This document shows positions 13,488-21,790 of a stretch of 64,000 nucleotides of DNA, piece after piece. Where the stretch lies: contig NZ_JASKMS010000026.1 in NCBI RefSeq assembly GCF_030124145.1, forward strand, positions 57,108 to 121,107, read 5' to 3'. Each line of letters opens with the position of its first letter. The first letter of the stretch is position 1. The notes beneath the pieces were generated by a model that ran no database searches, was not told the origin of the DNA, and saw only the letters and a list, made by a program, of their open reading frames with translations. The position numbers and the translations under genes were made by a program. Source of the DNA: Streptomyces sp. 378. Lineage in GTDB: Bacteria > Actinomycetota > Actinomycetes > Streptomycetales > Streptomycetaceae.

Positions 13488-14723
13488 TCAGGGGCAGCAG
13501 CAGTCGCACCCGTCGCAGTCGCAGTCCCGGCAGGCACCTTCGCGCCTCTTCCGGGACCACGGCCCCTCGTACTCCTTGGCGCAGCACAGCTTGCAGGTGC
13601 AGCACAGCAGCCAGAACATCCCGCAGCCGGCCCAGAACCCACGTCGGCGGGGCGGTTGCGGCACCGGCGCGCCGCCACCGAAACCACCCCCGCCGAAACC
13701 GCCGCCACCGAACCCGTCTCCGCCGTATACCCCTCCGCCACCGGCGTACGGATTTCCGCCGCCGCCCGCGTACGGGTGCTGCGGGGAGCCGTAGGGCCCC
13801 GGCGGCTGCTGTCCGTGGGGTCCCTGCTGCCCGTAGGGCCCGCCGCCCTGGTGGGAGGCGCACACCGGCACCGTGCCGAAGGCCCGGTCCACCGAGCGCC
13901 GCAGTTCGTGCACGAGCAGCAGATGGACGAGCCGCGCGTCGGCGAACTCGACGTCGCGCAACGCCAGCCGGACGCCGTGCACCGCGTCGTCGGCGATCCG
14001 GCGGACCTCCGCCAGAGGGGTGCCGGTCGCCGCGATCGGGTTCCAGGCGCCTGACGCCGCGTCAGCGTGCTGGTCCTCCACGGCGTCCAGCAGGTGCGCG
14101 AGGCGCCCGAAGAGCCGTCCGGCCTCGGCGAGCGGCTGGGCGTTCCGCGGCCGGCCGGCGAGGATCGCCGTGTGCGCGAAGGCGGCGGCGGTCGCGGTCT
14201 CGGTCGGTTCGGTGACCGTCAGGAGCAGCGTCCCGGGACCGGCCAGCGCCTCGATCCCGGCCTGCCGGTCCACGGCGTCCACCAGGAGGTCGGTGTCGAA
14301 TCCCACGGCGATGCCGGTCCGGGCGCCGGCCGTGTCCCAGCTCGCTGCGACCCGGCGCGCGGCACGCGCCACCGGTCTGCGGGCCAACAGCCCGTCACCG
14401 TCGGTGACGTGGTCGCGCACCTTCGCCGAGGCCAGCACCAGGGAGACGGCTGCCGCCAGCCGGGCCCCCTCGCCGTGCGCGACGGAGGCGGTGCGCATGC
14501 CGCGCAGTGGGCACGGTCCGGCCTTTCGCCGCCCGGCACCGTCACTCTCCGTCTGAGCTTCCGTCAAAACCGATATGAGCAGTCCGTCATAGTTCGTCAC
14601 TATCCGCGCGAACTGTCCGTGGTCACCGCGCAGTGCGAGGCAGAGCCCGCACAAATGCGCCATCCACTGGCTTGTGAGCTTCTCTCCGAGCCGGTGTCTA
14701 CAGGGCCTGACGATTCCGAACAC
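13488..14723 (-). CDS. DUF5685 family protein with Gly-rich linker and Cys-rich tail
   Basis: 411 residues from the GTG at 14723 (GGGGGAG, 4-nt spacer). The N-terminal 290 residues, opening MFGIVRPCRHRLGEKLTSQW and with HLCGLCLALRGDHGQFARI, match the Streptomyces DUF5685 family; conserved Cys residues (8, 25, 28, 71) suggest metal or prenyl-chain chemistry, but no function is established. A Gly/Pro/Tyr-rich linker (about 293-355) follows. Then comes a tail with a WLLCCTCKLCCAKEY segment and a terminal run CRDCDCDGCDCCCP. That tail has at least 13 Cys and could bind metal or be lipidated at the membrane; this is inference. Monocistronic, divergent from sflA. Confidence 0.75.
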   Translation of the reverse strand: MFGIVRPCRHRLGEKLTSQWMAHLCGLCLALRGDHGQFARIVTNYDGLLISVLTEAQTESDGAGRRKAGPCPLRGMRTASVAHGEGARLAAAVSLVLASAKVRDHVTDGDGLLARRPVARAARRVAASWDTAGARTGIAVGFDTDLLVDAVDRQAGIEALAGPGTLLLTVTEPTETATAAAFAHTAILAGRPRNAQPLAEAGRLFGRLAHLLDAVEDQHADAASGAWNPIAATGTPLAEVRRIADDAVHGVRLALRDVEFADARLVHLLLVHELRRSVDRAFGTVPVCASHQGGGPYGQQGPHGQQPPGPYGSPQHPYAGGGGNPYAGGGGVYGGDGFGGGGFGGGGFGGGAPVPQPPRRRGFWAGCGMFWLLCCTCKLCCAKEYEGPWSRKRREGACRDCDCDGCDCCCP

Positions 14724-15013
14724 AACGCTCCCCCGAGCTTCGTAACGATGCTGAGCTGCGGCATCGTATCGGTCCGCGCATTCACCCGTACGCCCCGGCC
14801 ATCACCCGTACGCCGAGAAGAATCATATTTCACTCACAGTCAGCAGCCGTTTGGGAAACGACCCTTGGGACACACGGACTCTCGACGGATTCGCTGTGCA
14901 CCAGTACCGTCACAAACCCCCCGTGCGGCGTCTATCCACTTGGCGCGCCATCCGCATCATGGACGACCATAGGGATGCGGAAAGCAGAAAGACCGCTGTG
15001 AGAGGAGGCGTCC

Positions 15014-15451
15014 ATGGGATCGGTACGCAAGGCAAGTGCCTGGCTTGGCCTCGTCGACGACAACGAAGACGAGCGTTACTACGACGACGACTACTCCGAC
15101 GGGACCGAGCCCGGGGAGGCCTGGGTCACTGATCCGCGCGTCAAGGTGGCCTCGGACGTCGCCGAGGAGAAGGGCCGCCGCATCGGGACGGTGACCCCGG
15201 ACAGCTTCCGGGACGCACGCGCCATCGGCGAGCTGTTCCGCGAAGGCGTGCCGGTCATCATGAACCTCACGGCCATGGAGGCCTCCGACGCCAAGCGCGT
15301 GGTCGACTTCGCGGCCGGGCTGATCTTCGGCCTGCGCGGTTCGATCGAGAGAGTGTCGACCCGCGTGTTCCTGCTGACCCCCGCCAACACCGAGATCGTC
15401 AACGGCGACCCGGCCGCGCACCGCACGGACGGCTTCTTCAACCAGAGCTGA
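15014..15451 (+). CDS. sflA: SepF-like cell-division protein SflA
   Basis: 145 residues; ATG 15014 behind GAGGAGG with a 5-nt spacer. The C-terminal half (about 55-135) is a SepF/DUF552 domain: RIGTVTPDSFRDARAIGELF, VIMNLTAMEASDAKRVVDFAAGL, and GSIERVSTRVFLLTPANTEI. The N-terminal part is an acidic disordered linker (DDNEDERYYDDDYSDG) preceded by MGSVRKASAWLGLV, which resembles the SepF membrane-binding helix. Streptomyces has three SepF homologues. This stand-alone copy, next to a DUF5685 gene and not in the ftsZ cluster, matches the one named SflA, which limits ectopic Z-ring formation; the symbol rests on that context. Confidence 0.85.
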   Translation: MGSVRKASAWLGLVDDNEDERYYDDDYSDGTEPGEAWVTDPRVKVASDVAEEKGRRIGTVTPDSFRDARAIGELFREGVPVIMNLTAMEASDAKRVVDFAAGLIFGLRGSIERVSTRVFLLTPANTEIVNGDPAAHRTDGFFNQS

Positions 15452-15476
15452 GGCAGGGCCGCTCACCGGCCCTGCC
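15452..15476. terminator. Hairpin between sflA and the acyl-CoA dehydrogenase gene
   Basis: GGCAGGGCCG (15452-15461) pairs with CGGCCCTGCC (15467-15476) with a 5-nt loop. It starts immediately after the sflA stop and lies before the convergent gene's end, so it can serve both. Confidence 0.75.
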
Positions 15477-15500
15477 CCCGCGCAGGGTTACCGGACCGGT

Positions 15501-16691
15501 CTACCGGAAGGCGTCGAGTCCGGTGAGCGCCTTGCCCAGCACGAGCTGGTGCATCTCGACGGTGCCCTCATAGGTGAGCACCGACTCGAGGTTGGTGGCG
15601 TGCCGCATCACGGGATATTCCAGCGAGATGCCGTTGGCGCCGAGAATGGTCCGGGCCGTGCGGCAGATCTCGATCGCCTCCCGGACGTTGTTGAGCTTGC
15701 CGAAGCTGACCTGCTCGGGACGCAGGCGGCCGGCGTCCATACGCCGCCCCAGATGATGGGCGAGCAGAATCCCCTTGTGCAGTTCGACCGCCATGTCGGC
15801 GAGTTTGGCCTGGGTGAGCTGGAAGCCGCCGATGGGCCGCCCGAACTGCTCCCGTGACTTCGCGTAGTCGACCGCGGCCTCGAAACTGCTGCGGGCCGCG
15901 CCCATGGCGCCCCAGACGATTCCGTAGCGGGCGTGGGAGAGACAGCTGAGGGGCCCTCGCAGGCCGGTGACCTCCGGGAGGACGGCATCGGCGGGCAGCC
16001 GGACGTCGTCGAGCACGAGCTCACTGGTGACCGAGGCCCTGAGGGACCACTTGTGCTTGATCTCGGGTGCGGAGAATCCGTCACTGCCGGTGGGCACCGC
16101 GAAGCCGCGGATGCCGTCGTCGGTCTGTGCCCACACGACCGCGACTCCGGCGACCGAGCCGTTGGTGATCCACATCTTGCGGCCGTTGAGAATCCAGTCG
16201 GAGCCGTCGCGCTTGGCGTACGTCCGCATGGAGGCCGGGTCGGAGCCGTAATCGGGCTCGGTCAGCCCGAAACAGCCGATGACCTCGCCGGCGGCCATGC
16301 GCGGCAGCCACCGCTGCTTCTGTTCCTCGCTGCCGAACCGGTGGAGGGCGTACATGGCGAGGGAGCCCTGCACGGAGACGAGGGAACGGATGCCGGAGTC
16401 GGCGGCCTCCAGCTCCAGGCAGGCGAGTCCGTACTGCACGGCGGACGCCCCGGCGCAGCCGTACCCGTCCAGGGACATGCCGAGGGCGCCGATGTCGCCG
16501 AGTTCCTTGGCCAGCTCCCGGATGCCCGGCAGCTCCCCCTTCTCGTACCACTCGGCGACGTACGGCAGCACCCGGTCCGCGGCCCAGGCCCGCACGGTGT
16601 CCCTGATCCCGAGGTCCTCCGGCTCCAGCAGGTCGTCCAGACCGAGGGGGTCGGCGGGATCGAAGGGAGGCAGCTTGGACGAACCGGACAT
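15501..16691 (-). CDS. Acyl-CoA dehydrogenase, glutaryl-CoA dehydrogenase type
   Basis: 396 residues from the ATG at 16691 (GGAGGG, 8-nt spacer). Full-length flavoprotein: N-terminal helical domain (DPLGLDDLLEPEDLGIRDTV), FAD-binding segment GCFGLTEPDYGSDPASMRT and WITNGSVAGV in the middle domain, and a C-terminal helical domain with SREQFGRPIGGFQLTQAKLADM. Near the C-terminus, LTYEGTVEMHQLVLGKALTG carries the catalytic Glu (YEGT) typical of the glutaryl-CoA group. It probably acts in lysine/tryptophan or other acyl-CoA catabolism. No catabolic partner genes are adjacent. Confidence 0.85.
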   Translation of the reverse strand: MSGSSKLPPFDPADPLGLDDLLEPEDLGIRDTVRAWAADRVLPYVAEWYEKGELPGIRELAKELGDIGALGMSLDGYGCAGASAVQYGLACLELEAADSGIRSLVSVQGSLAMYALHRFGSEEQKQRWLPRMAAGEVIGCFGLTEPDYGSDPASMRTYAKRDGSDWILNGRKMWITNGSVAGVAVVWAQTDDGIRGFAVPTGSDGFSAPEIKHKWSLRASVTSELVLDDVRLPADAVLPEVTGLRGPLSCLSHARYGIVWGAMGAARSSFEAAVDYAKSREQFGRPIGGFQLTQAKLADMAVELHKGILLAHHLGRRMDAGRLRPEQVSFGKLNNVREAIEICRTARTILGANGISLEYPVMRHATNLESVLTYEGTVEMHQLVLGKALTGLDAFR

Positions 16692-16792
16692 GATCGACGC
16701 CCTCCGAAATTCTTCAACCAGCACCGCTCACCAGACGCTACGACGCCCACCCACCCCGGCACCACCCGTAGCCGCAAACCGGGAGCGGGGCG

Positions 16793-18394
16793 TCACACCG
16801 AGACGCGTGAGTCCGCCGCGTCCCTGGGGGCCGGCAGGTCCACCGGGCCCGGCTCGCACTGCATGACCCGCGGCAGCCGCAAGGCCATCACCGCGCCGAG
16901 CAGCAGCAGTCCCGCGCTCACCAGCAACGTCACATGCAGCCCGTGCACGAACGCGTCCCGGGCGGCATGCCGCAACGCGGCACCGGCGGGCCCGCCCAGC
17001 CGCGCGGAGACCTCGTACGCCTCCCCCAGCGAATGCGCCGCGGACGCGGACGCCGAGGCCGGCACACCAGCAACGCCCGACAGCCCGGGCGCGTAGGCCG
17101 CGTTCATCACCGTGCCGAGTAGCGCGATCCCGATCCCGGCTCCGAGCTGGTACGAGGTCTCCCCGATCGCCGCCGCCCCGCCGGCCTGCTCCTGCGGGGC
17201 CTCGCTCAGCATCGACTCGTACGCCCCGAACAGCGTCGTCTCCAGCCCGAAGCCGAGCAGCACGAACCCGGTCAGCATCAGCGCGCACTCGTCCGTCCGG
17301 CCCAGCGCCGTCAGCAGCACCACCGCGAAGGCCGTGACGCAGAATCCGGTGCACACCATCCGGCGCGGCCCGAACCGCCGTAGCATCCGCGCCCCGGCCA
17401 GCCCGGCCGCCATCGCCGCGAACGTCAGGGGCAGCAGCCGCAGCCCGGTCTCCAGCGGTGACAGGCCGAGCACCAGTTGCAGGTACTGCGCCGCGATCAG
17501 TTCCAGGCCGACCAGCGCGAGCATCGCCAGCACGATGCATCCGACGGATGTGCTGAACGCAGGCCGGGCGAACATCTTGAGGTCCACCAGCGGACAGGCC
17601 CGCCGCCGCTGCCGCCGGACGAAACCGGCCAGCAGGACCGCGCCCACCGCCAACGGCAGCACGGTGAGCAGGCCGCCCACCGGCCCTCCGCTGCCGAGCC
17701 CCTTCACACCCAGTACGACACCGAACAGCCCGGCCGCCGCCATCAGCGCGCCGACGACGTCCCACGGGCCCTCGCGGTCGCCCTTCGACTCGGGCAGCAG
17801 CAGTCGTCCCACCGGGAGGCTGACCAGCATCAACGGGATGTTGACGAGGAAGACCGACCCCCACCAGAAGTGTTCCAGCAGGAAGCCGCCGAGCAGGGGC
17901 CCGACCGCCGCGCCCACCGCGGCCACGGCGCTCCAGATGCCGATCGCGAGCGCCCGCTCGCGCCGGTCCGGGAAGACCTGCCGCAGGATCGACAGGGTCG
18001 CGGGCATGATCATCGCGCCGCCCACGCCGAGCAGCGCCCGCGCCATGATCAGCACCTCGGCGCTCTGGGCCAGGGCGGCGAAGCCCGATGCGACGCCGAA
18101 CAGCGTGTATCCGAGGAGCAGGACTCTCCGGCGGCCGACGCGGTCGCCCAGGGTGCCGAACAGGATCAGCAGCGAGGCGCAGACCAGTGGGTAGACGTCG
18201 ACGATCCAGAGCAGCTCCATCCCGCCGGGCTTCAGGTCCTCGGTGACGGCGGGGACCGCCACGTGCAGCACGGTGGCGTCGACGGCGACCAGCAGCAGGC
18301 TGACGCAGAGGACGACGAGAACCACCCAGCGGTCGGCACCGGCCCCGGCCGGCCGACGGCGCAGCACAGCGGCGGCCGTGGTCGTCCCGGACAT
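16793..18394 (-). CDS. MFS drug-resistance exporter, DHA2 (14-TM) family
   Basis: 533 residues; ATG 18394 after GGGAGGT with a 6-nt spacer. It begins with a helix WVVLVVLCVSLLLVAVDATVLHVAVPAV, the DHA2 motif D1 (LDxTIVNVALP form), and the loop 2-3 motif GTLGDRVGRRRVLLLG. Motif C is ALLGVGGAMIMPATLS. About fourteen hydrophobic segments follow, with a long C-terminal loop before the last helix. Proteins of this kind export antiseptics or antibiotics by proton antiport. No TetR gene is adjacent, but a perfect palindrome lies in the divergent region upstream. The substrate is unknown. Confidence 0.85.
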   Translation of the reverse strand: MSGTTTAAAVLRRRPAGAGADRWVVLVVLCVSLLLVAVDATVLHVAVPAVTEDLKPGGMELLWIVDVYPLVCASLLILFGTLGDRVGRRRVLLLGYTLFGVASGFAALAQSAEVLIMARALLGVGGAMIMPATLSILRQVFPDRRERALAIGIWSAVAAVGAAVGPLLGGFLLEHFWWGSVFLVNIPLMLVSLPVGRLLLPESKGDREGPWDVVGALMAAAGLFGVVLGVKGLGSGGPVGGLLTVLPLAVGAVLLAGFVRRQRRRACPLVDLKMFARPAFSTSVGCIVLAMLALVGLELIAAQYLQLVLGLSPLETGLRLLPLTFAAMAAGLAGARMLRRFGPRRMVCTGFCVTAFAVVLLTALGRTDECALMLTGFVLLGFGLETTLFGAYESMLSEAPQEQAGGAAAIGETSYQLGAGIGIALLGTVMNAAYAPGLSGVAGVPASASASAAHSLGEAYEVSARLGGPAGAALRHAARDAFVHGLHVTLLVSAGLLLLGAVMALRLPRVMQCEPGPVDLPAPRDAADSRVSV

Positions 18395-18657
18395 GTACGT
18401 ACCTCCCAGATGTTCCCTCGCGATCGGCGGGCTCGCGGGGTGGGGGACGCCCCCGCGACTCGGCCGGAGAGGAGCGGTGGTCTCCGGCCCGCGCAAACGA
18501 ACAGCGAGTGACACGTCAGCGTACGCGAGTCCCCGCCGGAGGCCAGTGGCGGACCTCTCACACCTTGAGCGGACGGATGTGGCGTACGCCACTGCCTCCC
18601 ACCTCGTCGACGCACCGGGCGGCCGGACGGTTGCGGCCCGGGTCGATAATCGGGCCC
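18395..18657. promoter_or_regulatory. Divergent intergenic region with GTGGCGTACGCCAC palindrome
   Basis: 263 bp between the exporter and the mannosyltransferase-like gene. GTGGCGTACGCCAC (18579-18592) is a perfect 14-bp palindrome and candidate repressor site. A further AGTGGCG copy is at 18545-18551. A -10-like GATAAT (18645-18650) lies 7 nt before the GTG at 18658, consistent with a leaderless transcript of the plus-strand gene. Confidence 0.5.
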
Positions 18658-19854
18658 GTGACCGTTCTTGAGACGCGCGCGGCCCCGCCCCGCGCCGGGG
18701 CGCTGCGCCGGGCGGCCCCGGCGCTCGCCGGGTACGCGGCCGTCCGCGCGCTGGGCCTGCTCGCCCTGTTCCTGTGGAGCGCGGCGCGGGACAAGAACGC
18801 GTACACACTGCTGACGGCCCGCTGGGACGCGCTCTGGTACGTCAGGGTCGCCGAGCTCGGCTACGGCTACGAGGTGCGGCTGGCGAACGGGGACGTGCAC
18901 TCGAATCTGGCGTTCTTCCCGCTGCTGCCCTGGCTGGAGCGGCTGGTGGCGGCGGTGTCGCCGCTGTCGTACGCGGACGGGGGGTTCCTGGTCAGCCTGT
19001 GCGCCTCGCTCGCCGCTGCCTGGGGCGTCTTCGCCGTGGCGGACCATGTGTACGGCCGCCGGGCCGGGGTGTGCGCGGTGCTGCTGTGGGCCGTCCTGCC
19101 GGTGGGGATCGTGCAGTCGATGGCGTACAGCGAGTCGCTGTTCACGGCCCTCGCGGCCTGGTCGCTGTACGCGGTCCTGACCGGCCGCTGGGTGACGGCG
19201 GGCGCGCTGGCGCTGTCGGCGGGGCTGACTCGTCCGGTGGGACTGGCCGTGGTGGCGGCGGTGTGGGTGGCGGCGGTGGCCTCCTTCGTACGGGACGGAG
19301 GCGCGGCCCAGCCGGACGGCGCGCGGAGCGCGCCACGCGCCGGCGCGCCCGCAACCCGTGCCCGGCGCTTCCTCGGCATGCTCCTGGCTCCCCTCGGCAC
19401 CGCCGGCTACGTGCTCTGGGTCGGGCATCACACCGGCAGGGGGCCGCTGGGTTATCTGGAGGTCCAGGCCGGGTGGCGCAACGGCTTCGACGGTGGCTAC
19501 GCCTTCGGCCGGTTCGTCGCCGACAAGTTCACGTCGTTCCCGTCGGCCCTGGCCGGTGTGGGGCTGATCCTGGGGGTCGCGTCAGTCGTCTGGCTGTATG
19601 GGACCGGAGTACGTCAGCGCCAGCCGCTGCCGCTGCTGGTCTACACGGGGCTCGTGACGGCGCTCGCCCTGTGCGCGTCGAGCTACTTCGGCTCGAAACC
19701 GCGTCTGCTGATGCCCGCCTTCCCGCTGCTGCTGCCCCTCGCACTGGCCCTGGCGAAGACACATACGCGCAGGTCGGCAGCGGTACTCGGGGCCGTCGGG
19801 GTGGCCTCCGCGGTGTACGGGGCGTTCTGGCTGAACGGCTCCGGTCCGCCCTGA
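18658..19854 (+). CDS. Integral membrane glycosyltransferase, PIG-V/mannosyltransferase-like
   Basis: 398 residues from the GTG at 18658; no ribosome site, but GATAAT ends 7 nt upstream, so probably leaderless. About ten hydrophobic helices. An early luminal loop contains ARWDALWYVRVAELGYGYE and SNLAFFPLLPWLERL, the pattern of GT-C mannosyltransferases of the PIG-V type (acidic residue after the first helix, FFPLLP), and later GIVQSMAYSESLFTALAAW and GLTRPVGL. It likely transfers mannose from a polyprenyl-phosphate donor onto a lipid or protein at the outer membrane face. The acceptor is not known. Confidence 0.75.
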   Translation: MTVLETRAAPPRAGALRRAAPALAGYAAVRALGLLALFLWSAARDKNAYTLLTARWDALWYVRVAELGYGYEVRLANGDVHSNLAFFPLLPWLERLVAAVSPLSYADGGFLVSLCASLAAAWGVFAVADHVYGRRAGVCAVLLWAVLPVGIVQSMAYSESLFTALAAWSLYAVLTGRWVTAGALALSAGLTRPVGLAVVAAVWVAAVASFVRDGGAAQPDGARSAPRAGAPATRARRFLGMLLAPLGTAGYVLWVGHHTGRGPLGYLEVQAGWRNGFDGGYAFGRFVADKFTSFPSALAGVGLILGVASVVWLYGTGVRQRQPLPLLVYTGLVTALALCASSYFGSKPRLLMPAFPLLLPLALALAKTHTRRSAAVLGAVGVASAVYGAFWLNGSGPP

Positions 19855-20081
19855 CCCGCTGTGAGCGCCAGGGGAATTCCGCACCATGCCCGGGTGAACG
19901 AATTCAAAAGCGCAATATAACCCGCCTCCGGAATGATCAAAGGAATTGAAGGTCGCAGCCCTCTGCGATAGCGCATTCGCTGGAAATAAACCTCCTCCTG
20001 AGAGGAATCCCACATCACATCGTCATCACAAAGCCGTTGATTCGCCCGGGATCCGAGCTCACTCGCTGTAACGTCGATTGG
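19855..20081. other. AT-richer intergenic region before the PAP2 gene
   Basis: 227 bp with several A/T-rich runs (AATTCAAAAGCGCAATATAA near 19901), unusual for this genome. A -10-like TAACGT at 20069-20074 lies 7 nt before the GTG at 20082. No gene or tRNA was seen. Confidence 0.5.
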
Positions 20082-21074
20082 GTGCGTACCGAACCGAAGC
20101 TCACCCGTCTGGACCGGGTGTTCGCCCGGCTGGACCGTGAGCCGGAACGACCGGCCCACATCGATGTACCGAAGATGAGCAGGCACCGCATCGTGCTCTT
20201 CGCGGGGACCCTGGCCTTCTACGGCGCGATCGTGTGGGCCGTGGTGATCACGTCCTGGCTGGTCCGGCTCGACTGGCAGGTCATGTTCTTCCGCCCGTAC
20301 CAGCAGTGGTCGGAGATCCACTGGTTCGTCGACTACTACGTGGTCCTCGGACAGCGCGGCCCGACCGCCGTGATGGTCGCGGCGTGGCTGGGCTGGCGCT
20401 CCTGGCGGCAGCACACCCTGCGACCGCTGCTCGCCCTCGGCGTCTCGCTGCTGCTGCTGAACATCACGGTCGGCGCCGCCAAGTACGGCATGGGCCGCCT
20501 GGGGCCGCACTACGCGACCACCATCGGCGCGAACGAGATGTGGCTCGGCGGCGATATATTTCCGAGCGGTCACACCGCCAACGCCGTGGTGACCTGGGGA
20601 ATCCTGGCCTACCTGGCCTCCAGCGCGAGAGCGCAGCGCTGGCTGTCCGCCGTGTCCGCGGTGACCTCGCTCGGCGTCGGGATGGCCACCGTCTACCTCG
20701 GTACGCACTGGCTGAGCGACGTGCTGCTCGGCTGGGCCGCGGGTCTGCTGATCCTGCTCGGCCTACCGTGGTTCGAGCCGCTGATCGCGCGCGCCGAGGC
20801 CTGGATCTTCGACCTGCGCGACCGTCTGCTGGTCCGCCGGCGAGGCACCTCGGCCGCCCCGGCCGGCGCGCCGCCCGCGTCGGTCACGCCGCTGCCCGAA
20901 CGGGAGGACGTCGCGGTCCGCTCCCCCCGGGCCCCGGCCTACCTTGCGCCGGGCCCGCACACCACCCGTTCCGAGCGCGCTCCGGTCACCCCGGCCGGCA
21001 GCCGCCGCCCGCCGCACCCTGAGCGCCATCCGCGCGGTTCGACTCCGTCGTCCCGGCCCCTGACCGGCGGCTGA
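20082..21074 (+). CDS. PAP2-family membrane phosphatase
   Basis: 330 residues from the GTG at 20082, chosen because a -10-like hexamer sits 7 nt upstream and no ribosome site fits any start; a start at 20037 is possible. Five or six TM helices. The phosphatase signature is present: KYGMGRLGP (motif 1), FPSGHTANAV (motif 2, PSGH) and YLGTHWLSDVLLG (motif 3, with His and Asp). The C-terminal 85 residues are Pro/Arg/Ala-rich and probably cytosolic. Such enzymes dephosphorylate phosphatidic acid or undecaprenyl pyrophosphate. Its position after a polyprenyl-dependent glycosyltransferase is suggestive but not proof. Confidence 0.82.
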   Translation: MRTEPKLTRLDRVFARLDREPERPAHIDVPKMSRHRIVLFAGTLAFYGAIVWAVVITSWLVRLDWQVMFFRPYQQWSEIHWFVDYYVVLGQRGPTAVMVAAWLGWRSWRQHTLRPLLALGVSLLLLNITVGAAKYGMGRLGPHYATTIGANEMWLGGDIFPSGHTANAVVTWGILAYLASSARAQRWLSAVSAVTSLGVGMATVYLGTHWLSDVLLGWAAGLLILLGLPWFEPLIARAEAWIFDLRDRLLVRRRGTSAAPAGAPPASVTPLPEREDVAVRSPRAPAYLAPGPHTTRSERAPVTPAGSRRPPHPERHPRGSTPSSRPLTGG

Positions 21075-21108
21075 GCACGGGACGGTACGCACCCCGTCCG
21101 ACAGCGCG

Positions 21109-21140
21109 AGGGCCCCGGTTCCCAACGGAACCGGGGCCCT
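21109..21140. terminator. Bidirectional terminator, PAP2 / I78 inhibitor
   Basis: AGGGCCCCGGTTCC (21109-21122) and GGAACCGGGGCCCT (21127-21140) form a perfect 14-bp stem with a CAAC loop between two convergent genes. Confidence 0.85.
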
Positions 21141-21149
21141 CGTCCTGTC

Positions 21150-21365
21150 TCAGCCCTTCCAGGCCCGCGCCACCCGGCCGCCCCTGACCTCGAAGTTCAG
21201 CCGGCCCACGCGGTACTCCATCGTGATGATCGCCCCCGGCGGCAGCGAGCGCACCGTCGGCCAGCCCCGCTCACGTGCGAGGTGTTCGGCCCGGCCGGCC
21301 TCCAGGCCGACGTAGGTGTCCGGGCTGTCGTCGGGTTCCGCGGAAGGTGTCGGATTGGGTGCCAT
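21150..21365 (-). CDS. I78-family peptidase inhibitor
   Basis: 71 residues. The fold signature of potato-inhibitor-like I78 proteins is complete: DTYVGLEAGRAEHLARERGW, then TVRSLPPGAIITMEYRVGRLNFEV and a final basic strand. There is no signal peptide, so it would act inside the cell unless exported otherwise. The ATG at 21365 lacks a ribosome site; TAGCGT (21377-21372 on this strand) ends 6 nt upstream, consistent with leaderless expression. It may protect against serine proteases such as those the organism secretes; that link is inference. Confidence 0.8.
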   Translation of the reverse strand: MAPNPTPSAEPDDSPDTYVGLEAGRAEHLARERGWPTVRSLPPGAIITMEYRVGRLNFEVRGGRVARAWKG

Positions 21366-21790
21366 GCCGCCACGCTATGTCCTGCCCGGCGACCGTGGAA
21401 GTCCGGGCCCGTCCGGTCACTGTCCGCCCCCGGTCACGCTTCTGTCACAAGATCACGACAGGCGTTTCGGATGCAGTCCGTCACACGGACGAGCGGTTCC
21501 GTACGCCTTCCGCAGGCATTCGATCGTCATTTCCGCGTGTCGCATGAGCTCATGGAAAGCCCTGCGGAAAGCGCTGGGAAAATCGCCTCCGGAACTCCTT
21601 TCCCTTCCGGTTCCCGACCTGCCCGGCGGAGTCGGCGTGCTTCGGGAAATGGATGGCTTCGGCGCGAAGAGGCCGCTACGCCCCCTGTCGGAGCGCGCGG
21701 TGACGCGAGCATCATGGCGTGAGCTCGGGGGTACGTGAGGCGCGGGCCGCGGCGGGCCCGGTACGCGAGGAGCGAAGGGGCGAGCGAGTG
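21366..21790. other. Region between I78 inhibitor and ctaD
   Basis: 425 bp holding the inhibitor's promoter and the upstream region of ctaD. Open frames here (for example on the minus strand 21453-21821) have no ribosome site and look spurious. I see no other structure. Confidence 0.5.

Noticed and set aside
13365..14054. Plus-strand frame starting with GTG behind GGAGGGAG
   Set aside because: It runs antisense to the DUF5685 gene, changes to Ala/Val/Gly/Arg low complexity and has no family features; the ribosome-like site alone is not enough.
19855..20036. tRNA or small RNA in the AT-rich gap
   Set aside because: No cloverleaf arms, TTCGA loop or CCA-like end could be fitted.
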